Shown here: positions 16,675 through 24,587 of the stretch, piece by piece
Position numbering within the stretch: position 1 is the first letter of the stretch
How the letters are laid out: each line of letters opens with the position of its first letter
Source of the DNA: Algibacter miyuki
GTDB taxonomy: Bacteria > Bacteroidota > Bacteroidia > Flavobacteriales > Flavobacteriaceae
DNA: 25,164 bases
Reading direction: 5' to 3' (one strand)
NCBI RefSeq assembly: GCF_042427745.1
Contig: NZ_JBHMFA010000031.1
Notes under the pieces: generated by a model
The model's input: only the letters and a program-made list of their open reading frames with translations
Databases searched by the model: none
Told to the model about the DNA's origin: nothing
Translations under genes and position numbers: made by a program

Positions 16675-18563
16675 TTAATAAAGAGATATCAAAATTTCTA
16701 AATGAGCTATCTGACAATTTATCAATTGTCAATAAGCTAATTATTGGTGCTTATCTTAAATTTAATAACATCAAAATTAAGAACAATAAATTAATTCTTT
16801 CTTGTATCCAAGGTAATGATAAACAAACGATTGATAAATTCATTAATTTAATAAAACTAAAGAATGGAAAATTTGACTTTGAAGATGTAATTCATTTATT
16901 TGAAACCAGTATACCTTCAAAGGATGTTTCTGTAAATGGAGCTGTTTACACACCTAATTATATAAAAGATTATATAGTTAAAGAAACACTTTATAAAATA
17001 AAAAATGCTGATTTACCTGATATAAAAGTAGCAGATATTGCTTGTGGAACTGGAGCCTTTTTATACACTGTAGCTCAAGAAATAAAGGTTAAGTCTAACA
17101 AAAGTTATTTTGACATTTTCAAGCAAAATATTTACGGTCTTGATATTTCTGATTATACAATTACTAGGGCAAAAATTTTACTCACGCTCTTAGCACTTTC
17201 TAATGGAGAGGATGAAAAAGAATTTGAGTTTAATTTAATGGTTGGAAATGCTTTAGATTTCAACTGGTATAAAAAAATAAAAGATTTCAATGGTTTTGAT
17301 ATTGTTTTAGGTAATCCGCCTTATGTTCGAGCGAAAAATTTGAGTGAAGAAACTAAATCGCTTTTATCAAATTGGGAAGTTACAAAAACTGGAAATCCAG
17401 ATTTGTACATTCCTTTTTTTGAAATAGGTCTCGAATACTTAAAACCAAGTGGAATACTTGGTTACATAACTGTAAATACTTTTAAGAGAAGTGTAAACGC
17501 TAGAAACCTTAGGGAGTATTTTAAAACTAATCTATTCGACTTAAAAATAATAGATTTTGGTAGTTCACAAATATTTGCAAACAAATCTACTTATACCTGC
17601 ATTGTATTTATTGAAAAACAAAAATCAAATCAAGTTAAATACCAAAAAATAACAGCTAAAGATTTTCTAAATAAAAATCTAAAAGACTTTACTCGAATCA
17701 ATTATAATCTATTAAACACAAAAAAGGGTTGGATTTTAAATAAACCAGATGTTTTAAAGAATATAAACAAAATTGAAAGTATTGGTATTCCATTAGGAGA
17801 CAAATACCCAATAAGAAATGGTTTAGCCACATTAAGTAATGATATCTTCATATTTAAGCCAGTTGATGAAGATGAAAATTATTACTACCATCAAAACGGA
17901 AAACTTCACAAAATAGAAAAAGGAATTTGCAGAGATGTTATAAAACCTAATAGACTAAAGGCAGAATCAGAAATTCCGGTATTAAAAGAACAAATAATAT
18001 TTCCTTATTATCAAGATAATTTTCAAGCAAATAATTTCGACTATAAATCAAATAAGAAAATAGTATTTGACGAAAATTACTTCAAAGAAAATTTTCCTGA
18101 AGCATACAAATATTTAGAAGGAAACAAGGTTCAGCTATTAAATAGAGACAAAGGAAAAAAAACAAAATATAAATGGTTTGAGTTTGGAAGAACACAAGCA
18201 TTGAATGATTTTGGTAAAAAGTTACTATTCCCTTATATGGCTGGACAACCTTATTTTGTTTATACCGACCAGGATGACTTATTACTATATGCTGGATATG
18301 CTGTTTATTTTGATTCGGAACGAGAACTAAAAGTGCTAAAACGAATTTTAGAATCTAAAGTGTTTTGGTATTACATTAAAAAAACTAGTAAGCCATATTC
18401 AGGCAATTATTTTGCATTAGCTAAAAATTACGTAAAAGATTTTGGAATTTGCAATTTAAATGAAAATGAAAAAAATTATTTACTAACGACTGAATCATTT
18501 GATGAAAGAAATGACTTCTTATTGGAAAAATATAACATAAATCCAACAGCATTAGCCGAATAA
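16671..18563 (+). CDS. DNA N6-adenine methyltransferase, partner of the fused R-M enzyme, cassette 4
   Basis: 630 residues. Motif I is ADIACGTGAF (121-130), binding S-adenosylmethionine. Motif IV is GNPPY (214-218), typical of adenine-N6 methylases of the Eco57I class. Residues 1-100 are a helical extension, and the C-terminal half (about 350-630), with aromatic-rich stretches (KYKWFEFGRTQALNDFG, FPYMAGQPYFVY), is a probable target-recognition domain. No nuclease motif is seen. Eco57I-type systems contain a separate methylase that modifies both strands and protects the host. The order, 4-bp overlap and class match that arrangement. Lengths are somewhat larger than the Eco57I pair. Some phage-exclusion methylases look similar, but no other BREX or DISARM gene is here. 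Confidence 0.9.
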   Translation: MINKEISKFLNELSDNLSIVNKLIIGAYLKFNNIKIKNNKLILSCIQGNDKQTIDKFINLIKLKNGKFDFEDVIHLFETSIPSKDVSVNGAVYTPNYIKDYIVKETLYKIKNADLPDIKVADIACGTGAFLYTVAQEIKVKSNKSYFDIFKQNIYGLDISDYTITRAKILLTLLALSNGEDEKEFEFNLMVGNALDFNWYKKIKDFNGFDIVLGNPPYVRAKNLSEETKSLLSNWEVTKTGNPDLYIPFFEIGLEYLKPSGILGYITVNTFKRSVNARNLREYFKTNLFDLKIIDFGSSQIFANKSTYTCIVFIEKQKSNQVKYQKITAKDFLNKNLKDFTRINYNLLNTKKGWILNKPDVLKNINKIESIGIPLGDKYPIRNGLATLSNDIFIFKPVDEDENYYYHQNGKLHKIEKGICRDVIKPNRLKAESEIPVLKEQIIFPYYQDNFQANNFDYKSNKKIVFDENYFKENFPEAYKYLEGNKVQLLNRDKGKKTKYKWFEFGRTQALNDFGKKLLFPYMAGQPYFVYTDQDDLLLYAGYAVYFDSERELKVLKRILESKVFWYYIKKTSKPYSGNYFALAKNYVKDFGICNLNENEKNYLLTTESFDERNDFLLEKYNINPTALAE

Positions 18564-18570
18564 GCCCACG

Positions 18571-18641
18571 CTTAAAGCCATACACATTTACAGTCGCATC
18601 ATCCAAGCTTCACCAAAACTGTAAAAGAGTATGTCTTTGCC
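18571..18641. repeat. Imperfect long inverted repeat at the end of the R-M cassette
   Basis: AAAGCCATAC-ACA-TTTACAG (18574-18593) is mirrored by CTGTAAA-AGA-GTATGTCTTT (18619-18638): 7 perfect inner pairs and 9 of 10 outer pairs, around a loop of 25 nt. It starts 11 bp after the methylase stop and ends about 28 bp before attC-like site 4. A TGCCAAC tract follows (18638-18644). It may terminate the operon or be the remains of an older cassette-end site. No T-run follows. Confidence 0.55.
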
Positions 18642-18665
18642 AACGCTAGCAAGTTTGCGGAAAAA

Positions 18666-18871
18666 AGCCAGTGGCTAACAACGTGTATAAAACATAGCTA
18701 TTATAGGCTTTACGAGAGGTTTTTGTATATTTACAAAGTACGCCAAATTTTTAATTTGGTTATATTTAAAAAATAAAATTAAACATAAAAATTAAAATTT
18801 CGGCTCGTGCTAAATCCGAAAAGTTAGTGTCTATTTATACGCTACGTTTCATACACAAGACCGTTGTAAAC
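18666..18871 (+). repeat. attC-like site 4
   Basis: Left box GTGGCTAAC (18671-18679) matches the complement of GTTAGCCAC opening cassette 4. Inner boxes GTGTATAAAACATAGC (from 18683) and GCTACGTTTCATACAC (18841-18856) pair well, with spacers of 3 and 6 nt. Right box GTTGTAAAC begins at 18863. The longest centre of the series, with TATATTTA at 18726-18733. Confidence 0.8.
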
Positions 18872-18892
18872 AATTGCTCACGAATCTCAAAA

Positions 18893-19027
18893 ATGGGGAA
18901 CAAAACTTTCATTGACGGAAAAGGTTATGTCAATTATAAAGGATTTGAAAAGCACGAAAATTCTGATTGTTTAGTTTTATTTATTATAATAATTTCTTTA
19001 TTTTCGATTCTCAAAATTATAATATAA
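18893..19027 (+). CDS. Small predicted membrane peptide (44 aa), cassette 5 gene 1
   Basis: From ATG 18893 the peptide starts MGNKTFIDGKGYVNYKGF, continues with a short charged part and ends with one hydrophobic span of about 17 residues (LVLFIIIISLFSILKII). An in-frame GTG at 18827 would begin inside the attC-like site and upstream of the cassette boundary, so it is less likely. It lies 1 bp before the nuclease gene, implying co-translation. A single-span peptide next to a nuclease could be a membrane anchor or a toxin-like partner. I do not recognise the family. Confidence 0.55.
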   Translation: MGNKTFIDGKGYVNYKGFEKHENSDCLVLFIIIISLFSILKIII

Positions 19028-19028
19028 A

Positions 19029-19760
19029 ATGGCAAAATTCCTAAACACTACAGGTGTTTCATATCATTTAGAAGAACTAATAAAAAATACTACAGACAGA
19101 TTAATTTTAATTAGTCCATATCTTCAATTTCATAAAAGAGTTAAAGACCATTTGGAAAATTTAAACATTCAAAAAAAAGACATCCGAATTATTTATCGAG
19201 AAAACAAATTACAAGTGGCAGAAAGTAATTGGTTGGAAAGTCAAATAGGAATTAGGACAAGCCTTTGCAATTCTCTTCACGCAAAATGTTATTTAAATGA
19301 AAACGAGGCGATTGTAACTTCAATGAATTTATATTCTTTTTCGCAACAGAATAATGATGAAATGGGAATTCACGTTACCAAAGAAAAAGATGCTGATTTA
19401 TATAATGACATTTACAATGAAGTTCAAAGACTTTTAACGATTAGTGAGGAAATACGAATTACTGTAAAAAAAGTTGATAAGGAAATTGAACAGAAAACTG
19501 AAGAAAAGATTAAAAAAGTTCAAGAAAATAAGGATTATACAAAATCTAAATTATTAACAACAAAAGAATTGTCAAAATTGACTGGTTTGAGTAGTCGAAA
19601 AGTTAACAGCTGGTTTACCGAAAATAAACTGATGTATAAAAAAGATGACGATTGGATTACAACAAAACGTGGAAAAGAAACTGGTGGAATTGAAAAAAAT
19701 GGACAATATGGACAGTTTGTTATTTGGCCAGAAAATATAGCGAAACATATAACCGAATAA
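19029..19760 (+). CDS. PLD-like nuclease with C-terminal winged-helix-like domain, cassette 5
   Basis: 243 residues. Residues 1-140 resemble a single phospholipase-D-like domain. ILISPYLQ (27-32) is the usual strand after the first helix; H84-A85-K86 (SLHAKCYL) is the HxK catalytic core; TSMNL (97-101) stands for the usual GS-x-N segment; and E111 (DEMGI) ends the motif. A charged coiled region (about 140-180, KKVDKEIEQKTEEKIKKVQ) links to a C-terminal helix-turn-helix-like part (TKELSKLTGLSSRKVNSWF, about 180-205). Stand-alone PLD proteins of this build are nucleases such as Nuc/BfiI relatives. The tail may recognise DNA. Located in a defence-rich array. The exact substrate is unknown. Confidence 0.8.
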   Translation: MAKFLNTTGVSYHLEELIKNTTDRLILISPYLQFHKRVKDHLENLNIQKKDIRIIYRENKLQVAESNWLESQIGIRTSLCNSLHAKCYLNENEAIVTSMNLYSFSQQNNDEMGIHVTKEKDADLYNDIYNEVQRLLTISEEIRITVKKVDKEIEQKTEEKIKKVQENKDYTKSKLLTTKELSKLTGLSSRKVNSWFTENKLMYKKDDDWITTKRGKETGGIEKNGQYGQFVIWPENIAKHITE

Positions 19761-19764
19761 AAAA

Positions 19765-19904
19765 CTGTTTACAACACCGTGTATAATTAATTGCTTGTTT
19801 TAAGCCTACTTACGAACATTCCTGCGGAATATTCTATCCGTGATTTATTTGCTAACTTAGTGCCTAAATCACGCAACTAACCATACACAAAACCGTTGTA
19901 AGTC
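19765..19904 (+). repeat. attC-like site 5
   Basis: Left box CTGTTTACAAC (19765-19775) is complementary to GTTGTAAACA opening this cassette. Inner boxes are GTGTATAATTAATTGC (from 19779) and GCAACTAACCATACAC (19873-19888), with spacers of 3 and 6 nt. Right box GTTGTAAGTC starts at 19895. The centre holds a hairpin around ATTCCTGCGGAAT. Confidence 0.85.
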
Positions 19905-19911
19905 ATACAAA

Positions 19912-20607
19912 ATGAGAACTTATCTATTAATTTCCTGTACTAAAAAGAATGAAAATTTTATTTCTAAAGTAGAATGGAATGAGGATGAAATGGGACAAAA
20001 AATCATTTTTGAATCCGAATTTGAGACAATAGCAAACTCATTATTAAATGTTAAGTTAAATAAGAGACTTGATGAGATTTGTAAAATTTGGCTTAAATTC
20101 AATCAAGAAAAATATAGAGGTGGAACGAATTGTCAAAATGGAATAATTGAAGTTCCGTCTGACAATTGGATATGTAAATTAGATAAAAAACTGTGTTTAT
20201 TACAAGCTGTAATAGAATTAAATAATAAATCTGATTTTTATGAAAAGTGTCACGCAAACGAAATCGAGAAAAATAATATTATAAAAACAATAGAAAGCAA
20301 AAAATATAACGGATTTCATCATTTGGCAGGAAGGTATCAGTGCCCTAAATGTCAAAAAGATAAAAAACAAGAAAAATTTAGTTTTCATTATCCTTGGGAA
20401 TTTATTCCTTTAATAGACCTTGAGCTAAAAGAAACCGATTTTGAAATCTTAAAAAAAGAAACTGACAAAATTCTTTCAAGAGATTTCGCAAAAGACCCAA
20501 TAATCTGTAGTAACTGCGCTATTGATTTAATAAAAAAGCATCTACCGAATGAAAGTAGGTTTAAAATATTTGAATATATAATTGATAGAAAAAAATTAAA
20601 CTTATAA
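19912..20607 (+). CDS. Unknown cysteine-pair (zinc-binding?) protein, cassette 6
   Basis: 231 residues, start ATG 17 bp into the cassette. Two C-x2-C knuckles, C144/C147 (YQCPKCQKDK) and C199/C202 (IICSNCAIDL), are 52 residues apart and would fold together as one zinc site. Between them lies FSFHYPWEFIPLIDLELK. Further cysteines at C57, C74, C88, C95 and C113 occur in the N-terminal half. HHLAG (136-140) precedes the first knuckle. An HNH-type nuclease could be imagined from the zinc knuckles plus histidines, but the spacing does not fit a standard HNH motif. I do not recognise the family. No signal peptide or membrane span. Confidence 0.75.
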   Translation: MRTYLLISCTKKNENFISKVEWNEDEMGQKIIFESEFETIANSLLNVKLNKRLDEICKIWLKFNQEKYRGGTNCQNGIIEVPSDNWICKLDKKLCLLQAVIELNNKSDFYEKCHANEIEKNNIIKTIESKKYNGFHHLAGRYQCPKCQKDKKQEKFSFHYPWEFIPLIDLELKETDFEILKKETDKILSRDFAKDPIICSNCAIDLIKKHLPNESRFKIFEYIIDRKKLNL

Positions 20608-20613
20608 AAGTAC

Positions 20614-20751
20614 GCCTTACAACACCGTGTAAAAAACATTGCTTATTTTAGTTAAACCGAAAGGTTGTTGCTTTTTTGCTAACTCTGATTTTCCTGCGGA
20701 AAATCCTCGCATACAAAAACGCAACGTTCCTTACACATAAACGTTGGCAGC
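20614..20751 (+). repeat. attC-like site 6
   Basis: Left box GCCTTACAAC (20614-20623) matches the complement of GTTGTAAGTC opening the cassette at 8 bases. Inner boxes are GTGTAAAAAACATTGC (from 20627) and GCAACGTTCCTTACAC (20721-20736), with spacers of 3 and 6 nt. Right box GTTGGCAGC starts at 20743. The centre carries the hairpin TTTTCC-TGC-GGAAAA, as in site 3. Confidence 0.8.
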
Positions 20752-20769
20752 AACCTGAAAAACAACTAA

Positions 20770-22101
20770 ATGATAAACAAACATATTTTAGATTTTAACG
20801 AAAACTTAATTGGGCTTAGGGACTTTGTAGAACTAATTGACCCATTCCTAAATGAAAAGCTTGAAGAACACGACCAACATCTTCAACCTCTGATTTTATC
20901 CGCAATGCTCAAAGAAGTATTAACTAATCCACAAGACTTCGAACAGGAAGACAAGGAAAAATACACGGAATTTCAGCAAAAACTCACCAAGGACCTTGAG
21001 GCTAAATATTCTGAAATACCTGATGTTATAATTGACAAAAAAGAAGATGGAGAACAAAAAAAATATTCAATAAAAATTGCGAATACAAATAGTGAAGTTT
21101 CAAAACATTTAGATAACGTTGCTAAAAACAGAAGTCATATTGAATTACTTTATACTAATTCTCTTATATCGACTTTAAGTTCTGTAGAATGGTTTTTCTC
21201 TCAATTATTACATTTCTTTTATGACAAACATCCAGAATCAGCAGGCGTTCAAAAAAGGACAATGACTTTGACAGAATTGAAAAGTTTTGGAAGTATCGAA
21301 GATGCAGAAAAGTATTTAATTGATGTAAAAATTGATGAAATATTGAGAGGGAATTTTGAAAGTTGGCTTAATTTATTAAAAACAGAATTATCACTTGGAC
21401 TTGGTTATCTAAATGATATAATGGACGAGTTAATTGAGGTTTACCAAAGGAGAAACCTATTTGTTCATAATGGAGGAATAGTAAACTCTATATATCTTTC
21501 AAAAGTCAACGAAAAAGAAAGGAATGGAATTTCCCTCAATGATAAGTTAACAGTTGATAAAGAATACCTTGATAATGCAATTTGTAAACTACAAAAGGCA
21601 TTTATTCTTATAGGTGCTGAGCTTTGGAAAAAATTAAGTCCTGAAGATACTTCAAGAGGCGATATTCTTGGAGACATTGTTTATGAAAACCTACTCCATT
21701 CTCGATGGGAAATTTGTGAAGGTCTGTGCTATTTTTCACTTAAAGATTCACAAATTGACCCAGTTGACAAGGTTATTGCTCAAATCAACTATTGGCTATG
21801 CAAAAAGGAAACAGGGGAATATAAATCAATTGAAAAAGAAATTAATAAAGCTGACTTTTCAGATAAAAAAGAAATATTTCAATTAGGCTTATTTGCATTA
21901 CGTGGAGAAACGGAAAAAATCCTAGAAACCTTACCAATAGTTCTTGAAACTAATCAAACAAATATTGAGAGAATAGAACAATTTCCATTACTTAGAGAAT
22001 TTAGAGAAACCGAAGAATACAAAACGTTTAAAAAAGAGTCAAAATTCTTCAAAGAAAAAAATAAAGAAGTTATAACACCAAATAAAGTAGAAAAAGAATA
22101 A
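20770..22101 (+). CDS. Large protein with HEPN-like RX4H motif, cassette 7
   Basis: 443 residues, mostly helical and charged. The central part (about 110-260) has a long helix (SLISTLSSVEWFFSQLLHFF), followed by R228-N-x3-H233 in VYQRRNLFVHNGGIVN. This R-N-x-x-x-H sequence at the end of a helix, followed by NGG, is the signature of HEPN domains such as the RiboL-PSP and MAE groups, in which R and H cut RNA. The N-terminal 110 residues include an acidic region, and the C-terminal 150 look like repeat helices (WEICEGLCYFSLKD...KADFSDKKEIFQLGLFALRG), suggesting a TPR-like protein-binding part. HEPN proteins are often toxins or abortive-infection effectors. No separate antitoxin gene is in the cassette, so activity may be controlled within the protein. 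Function inferred. Confidence 0.7.
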   Translation: MINKHILDFNENLIGLRDFVELIDPFLNEKLEEHDQHLQPLILSAMLKEVLTNPQDFEQEDKEKYTEFQQKLTKDLEAKYSEIPDVIIDKKEDGEQKKYSIKIANTNSEVSKHLDNVAKNRSHIELLYTNSLISTLSSVEWFFSQLLHFFYDKHPESAGVQKRTMTLTELKSFGSIEDAEKYLIDVKIDEILRGNFESWLNLLKTELSLGLGYLNDIMDELIEVYQRRNLFVHNGGIVNSIYLSKVNEKERNGISLNDKLTVDKEYLDNAICKLQKAFILIGAELWKKLSPEDTSRGDILGDIVYENLLHSRWEICEGLCYFSLKDSQIDPVDKVIAQINYWLCKKETGEYKSIEKEINKADFSDKKEIFQLGLFALRGETEKILETLPIVLETNQTNIERIEQFPLLREFRETEEYKTFKKESKFFKEKNKEVITPNKVEKE

Positions 22102-22103
22102 AG

Positions 22104-22246
22104 GCAGCTGCCAACACCGTATATAATTTATTGCTAGTTCAAGCCTACTTACGAAAATCCTCGCGGATTTTCTATTCGGTTTTTATTTATTAACTTAGTT
22201 GCTTAACCACGCAACAAACCATATACAAACACGTTGCCAGTAATAT
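22104..22246 (+). repeat. attC-like site 7
   Basis: Left box GCAGCTGCCAAC (22104-22115) matches the complement of GTTGGCAGC opening cassette 7. Inner boxes are GTATATAATTTATTGC (from 22119) and GCAACAAACCATATAC (22211-22226), with spacers of 3 and 6 nt. Right box GTTGCCAGTAATAT begins at 22233. The centre contains the perfect palindrome arm GAAAATCC-TCGC-GGATTTTC. Nearly identical to site 8. Confidence 0.88.
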
Positions 22247-22832
22247 GAGAAAAACTCTGCTAATATTAATAATACTGTTTTCATTTGAACTTTATTCACA
22301 AGAAATAATAAAGTTTTCAGATGCGGAATTTGAATTTTGTCTGACAAAAAAATGCGGAGAAACTGACTGTGAAATAACTAAAATTGAGGTTCTGAAAAAT
22401 GGAATCTTAAAGCAAACTATAAAACCGAGCGAAAACTATTTCAGCAAAACATTTCCAAACGACCAACTATTCGCAATTGAGGATATGAATTTTGACGGAA
22501 AAACGGATTTTAGGCTAATGGAATTTCTTCCTGCTGGACCGAATGTTCCTTTTCTATTTTGGATTTATAATCCGACAAATGAACTCTTTGAAGAAAACAA
22601 AGATTATGGAGAAATAACTTCACCTGAATTTGATTACGAAAAAAAGCAAATTAATTCGACTTGGAGAAACGGTTGTTGCGAACACGGACGAGATATTTAT
22701 GAATTAACAAACGGAATTCCAAAATTGACCGAACGATTTGTTATTGGACATAATTCGGAGGACAAAGAATATTATGAACATTGGAAAGTTGAAAACGGAG
22801 AATTAAAACTAATTGAAAAGAAAGTTGAATAA
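22245..22832 (+). CDS. Secreted or periplasmic protein of unknown function, cassette 8
   Basis: 195 residues. A signal peptide is clear (MRKTLLILIILFSFELYSQ, cleavage around S18-Q19). The mature part has cysteine pairs C32/C37, C42 and C145/C146 and an IEDMNFDGKTDFRLMEF segment (78-94), whose D-x-N-x-D-G-x-x-D core resembles calcium-binding FG-GAP-like or XAC2610-type repeats. No catalytic motif is recognised. The start ATG lies only 11 bp after the cassette boundary, so no promoter fits inside the cassette before it; expression must come from upstream or from the attC-like site. It is the only clearly exported product of the array. Confidence 0.8.
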   Translation: MRKTLLILIILFSFELYSQEIIKFSDAEFEFCLTKKCGETDCEITKIEVLKNGILKQTIKPSENYFSKTFPNDQLFAIEDMNFDGKTDFRLMEFLPAGPNVPFLFWIYNPTNELFEENKDYGEITSPEFDYEKKQINSTWRNGCCEHGRDIYELTNGIPKLTERFVIGHNSEDKEYYEHWKVENGELKLIEKKVE

Positions 22833-22833
22833 A

Positions 22834-22975
22834 ATACTACTGGCAACACCGTATATAATTTATTGCTAGTTCTAGCCTACTTACGAAAATCCTCGCGGAT
22901 TTTCTATTCGGTTTTTATTTGCTAAATTACGTGCTAAACCACGCAACAAACCATATACAAACACGTTGTATGCAA
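22834..22975 (+). repeat. attC-like site 8
   Basis: Left box ATACTACTGGCAAC (22834-22847) matches the complement of GTTGCCAGTAATAT opening cassette 8 at 13 of 14 positions. Inner boxes are GTATATAATTTATTGC (from 22851) and GCAACAAACCATATAC (22943-22958), with spacers of 3 and 6 nt. Right box GTTGTATGCAA starts at 22965. Same central palindrome as site 7. Confidence 0.88.
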
Positions 22976-22997
22976 TTTACGAACATCAAGAATATAG

Positions 22998-24587
22998 ATG
23001 AAACACATTGATCCAAGACAACAAATCAGAATAAATGATTATATAATAATTGCTGAAAAATCTTGGCCAAAAAATTATTTTCGTGAAATTTCTGATTTTG
23101 ATGTGATTAAAAAATTTTATAATGATTCATATCAAAATTTTGAAAATGAAATTGAACTATTATTAGAAAAATTCCATCCAGCTTCTTGGGTAAGAGCTGC
23201 ATATATTCAGTTAGAATTATATACCTTGGAACTGCATACAGCTCATATTGAAAAAAAAGACCTAACTTCTGTACCATACTTATTTATTCCAATCGCAAGA
23301 TATGGTTGGAGATATATCATTGAAAAATCATTAGAAAAATTAGAAGATTATGATTCTGAAATAGAAAATGAGAAAAGACCAGGTGATGAATCTATAAGTA
23401 AAGTTTTCACATTACTTATAGGTCTTAATTATACAAATGAAATTTCAAATTATTTACATTTCTTTAAAGATAAATTTAATGATATAAAAATTATTTTTTC
23501 TCCTTCAGTATATTCAACTTTTCCTACAATAAAAAAATCAGATAGACTTTTTTTTGATAATCTAATAAAATACATCGGACAACAAGTAGAGTATGCAAAA
23601 TTTCCTGATTTTGACTTTCGTAAAAACAAAAAATTATTAAAAAAAATTAATACTTTTCTAATAAATAACTTCAATTTTGTTTTAAAAGATATAGAAACAA
23701 TTTTGTTTTTTTTAAGAGATAAAGTGAGTGTTGAAATAAATGCAACAAACCTTGTAATTCCAACTGACGAGTTGGCTATATTAATTTCTGAAAGGAATAA
23801 TTTAGAAATTGAACAAGTTCAAAATATTATAAATTTTATTTTTTTAGACACCTCTGTTTTTCATTATCAAAAACGAGACTTTTTAAGGAGAAGTCAAAAT
23901 ATTAGAATGCTTAATTATTCTGGTTGTAAATTTAAACTAACTAATAATTTAAGAACAATTTATGACAACGAATCTTCAAATTGGGAACATATAAAATCAG
24001 CCGAATCTCATTCCATAATCTCATTTGTAGTATTGGCTGAATGGTCTGATAATTTCATTTCAAGACTTGCTTTCGGACAAAGAACAGACTTAAAAAGCTT
24101 TAGTAATATTTTAAATAAAGAAATCACAAACATTGAGGACTATTTTCACCGAAATATCTTTGAAAATGCTATTAGAAATATATTAATTAACAAAAATATT
24201 CCATCTTTATCAATTAATAAGGTGAATAAAAAAAATATTCCTTGTGGTGAAATCGATGCTTTGGCTGTAGATAAAGAAAATAAAATTTTATATATAATAG
24301 AAGCTAAAAATACTGCGCCTACTAAAGATGCAAGAGCATTTGCTAAAAATATAAAAGACCATTTTAAACAAAAAAAATATGACTTAAAATTTTCTAATAA
24401 AATAAATTGGGTTAAAAACAATCTATCTTCAATATCTGAAATTTTTGGTATTGAGATTACAAATGATTTCTTAATTGAAAAATATTATATCACAGGAAAC
24501 CCAAGTCCTATCAAATTTTTAGTAACTGATTATTCAGTAATGACATTTTACGAATTTTATCAAATAATTAATGAAAGATACAGATAA
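22998..24587 (+). CDS. Putative PD-(D/E)XK nuclease-domain protein, cassette 9 gene 1
   Basis: 529 residues. The C-terminal part holds a nuclease-fold signature: G-E418-I-D420 (CGEIDALAVD), a hydrophobic strand (KILYIIEAK) with E435-A-K437, then a helix with further basic residues. This E-ID-x14-E-x-K spacing is typical of restriction-endonuclease-like domains. An acidic helix region with FHRNIFENAIRNIL (about 378-392) precedes it, as in many such proteins. Residues 1-330 are helical with no known motif and may sense or bind a target. No signal peptide. It overlaps the following gene by 17 bp. A defence nuclease is the likeliest reading, but the metal-binding set has only been seen by eye. 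Confidence 0.75.
   Translation: MKHIDPRQQIRINDYIIIAEKSWPKNYFREISDFDVIKKFYNDSYQNFENEIELLLEKFHPASWVRAAYIQLELYTLELHTAHIEKKDLTSVPYLFIPIARYGWRYIIEKSLEKLEDYDSEIENEKRPGDESISKVFTLLIGLNYTNEISNYLHFFKDKFNDIKIIFSPSVYSTFPTIKKSDRLFFDNLIKYIGQQVEYAKFPDFDFRKNKKLLKKINTFLINNFNFVLKDIETILFFLRDKVSVEINATNLVIPTDELAILISERNNLEIEQVQNIINFIFLDTSVFHYQKRDFLRRSQNIRMLNYSGCKFKLTNNLRTIYDNESSNWEHIKSAESHSIISFVVLAEWSDNFISRLAFGQRTDLKSFSNILNKEITNIEDYFHRNIFENAIRNILINKNIPSLSINKVNKKNIPCGEIDALAVDKENKILYIIEAKNTAPTKDARAFAKNIKDHFKQKKYDLKFSNKINWVKNNLSSISEIFGIEITNDFLIEKYYITGNPSPIKFLVTDYSVMTFYEFYQIINERYR

Noticed and set aside
16671..18563. BREX PglX-type methylase
   Set aside because: No other BREX gene is present. The adjacent nuclease-methylase fusion and HTH gene fit an Eco57I-like R-M system better.
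18827..18892. GTG start for the small cassette 5 protein
   Set aside because: It would begin inside attC-like site 4, upstream of the cassette boundary, so its sequence would change with cassette order. ATG 18893 is inside the cassette.
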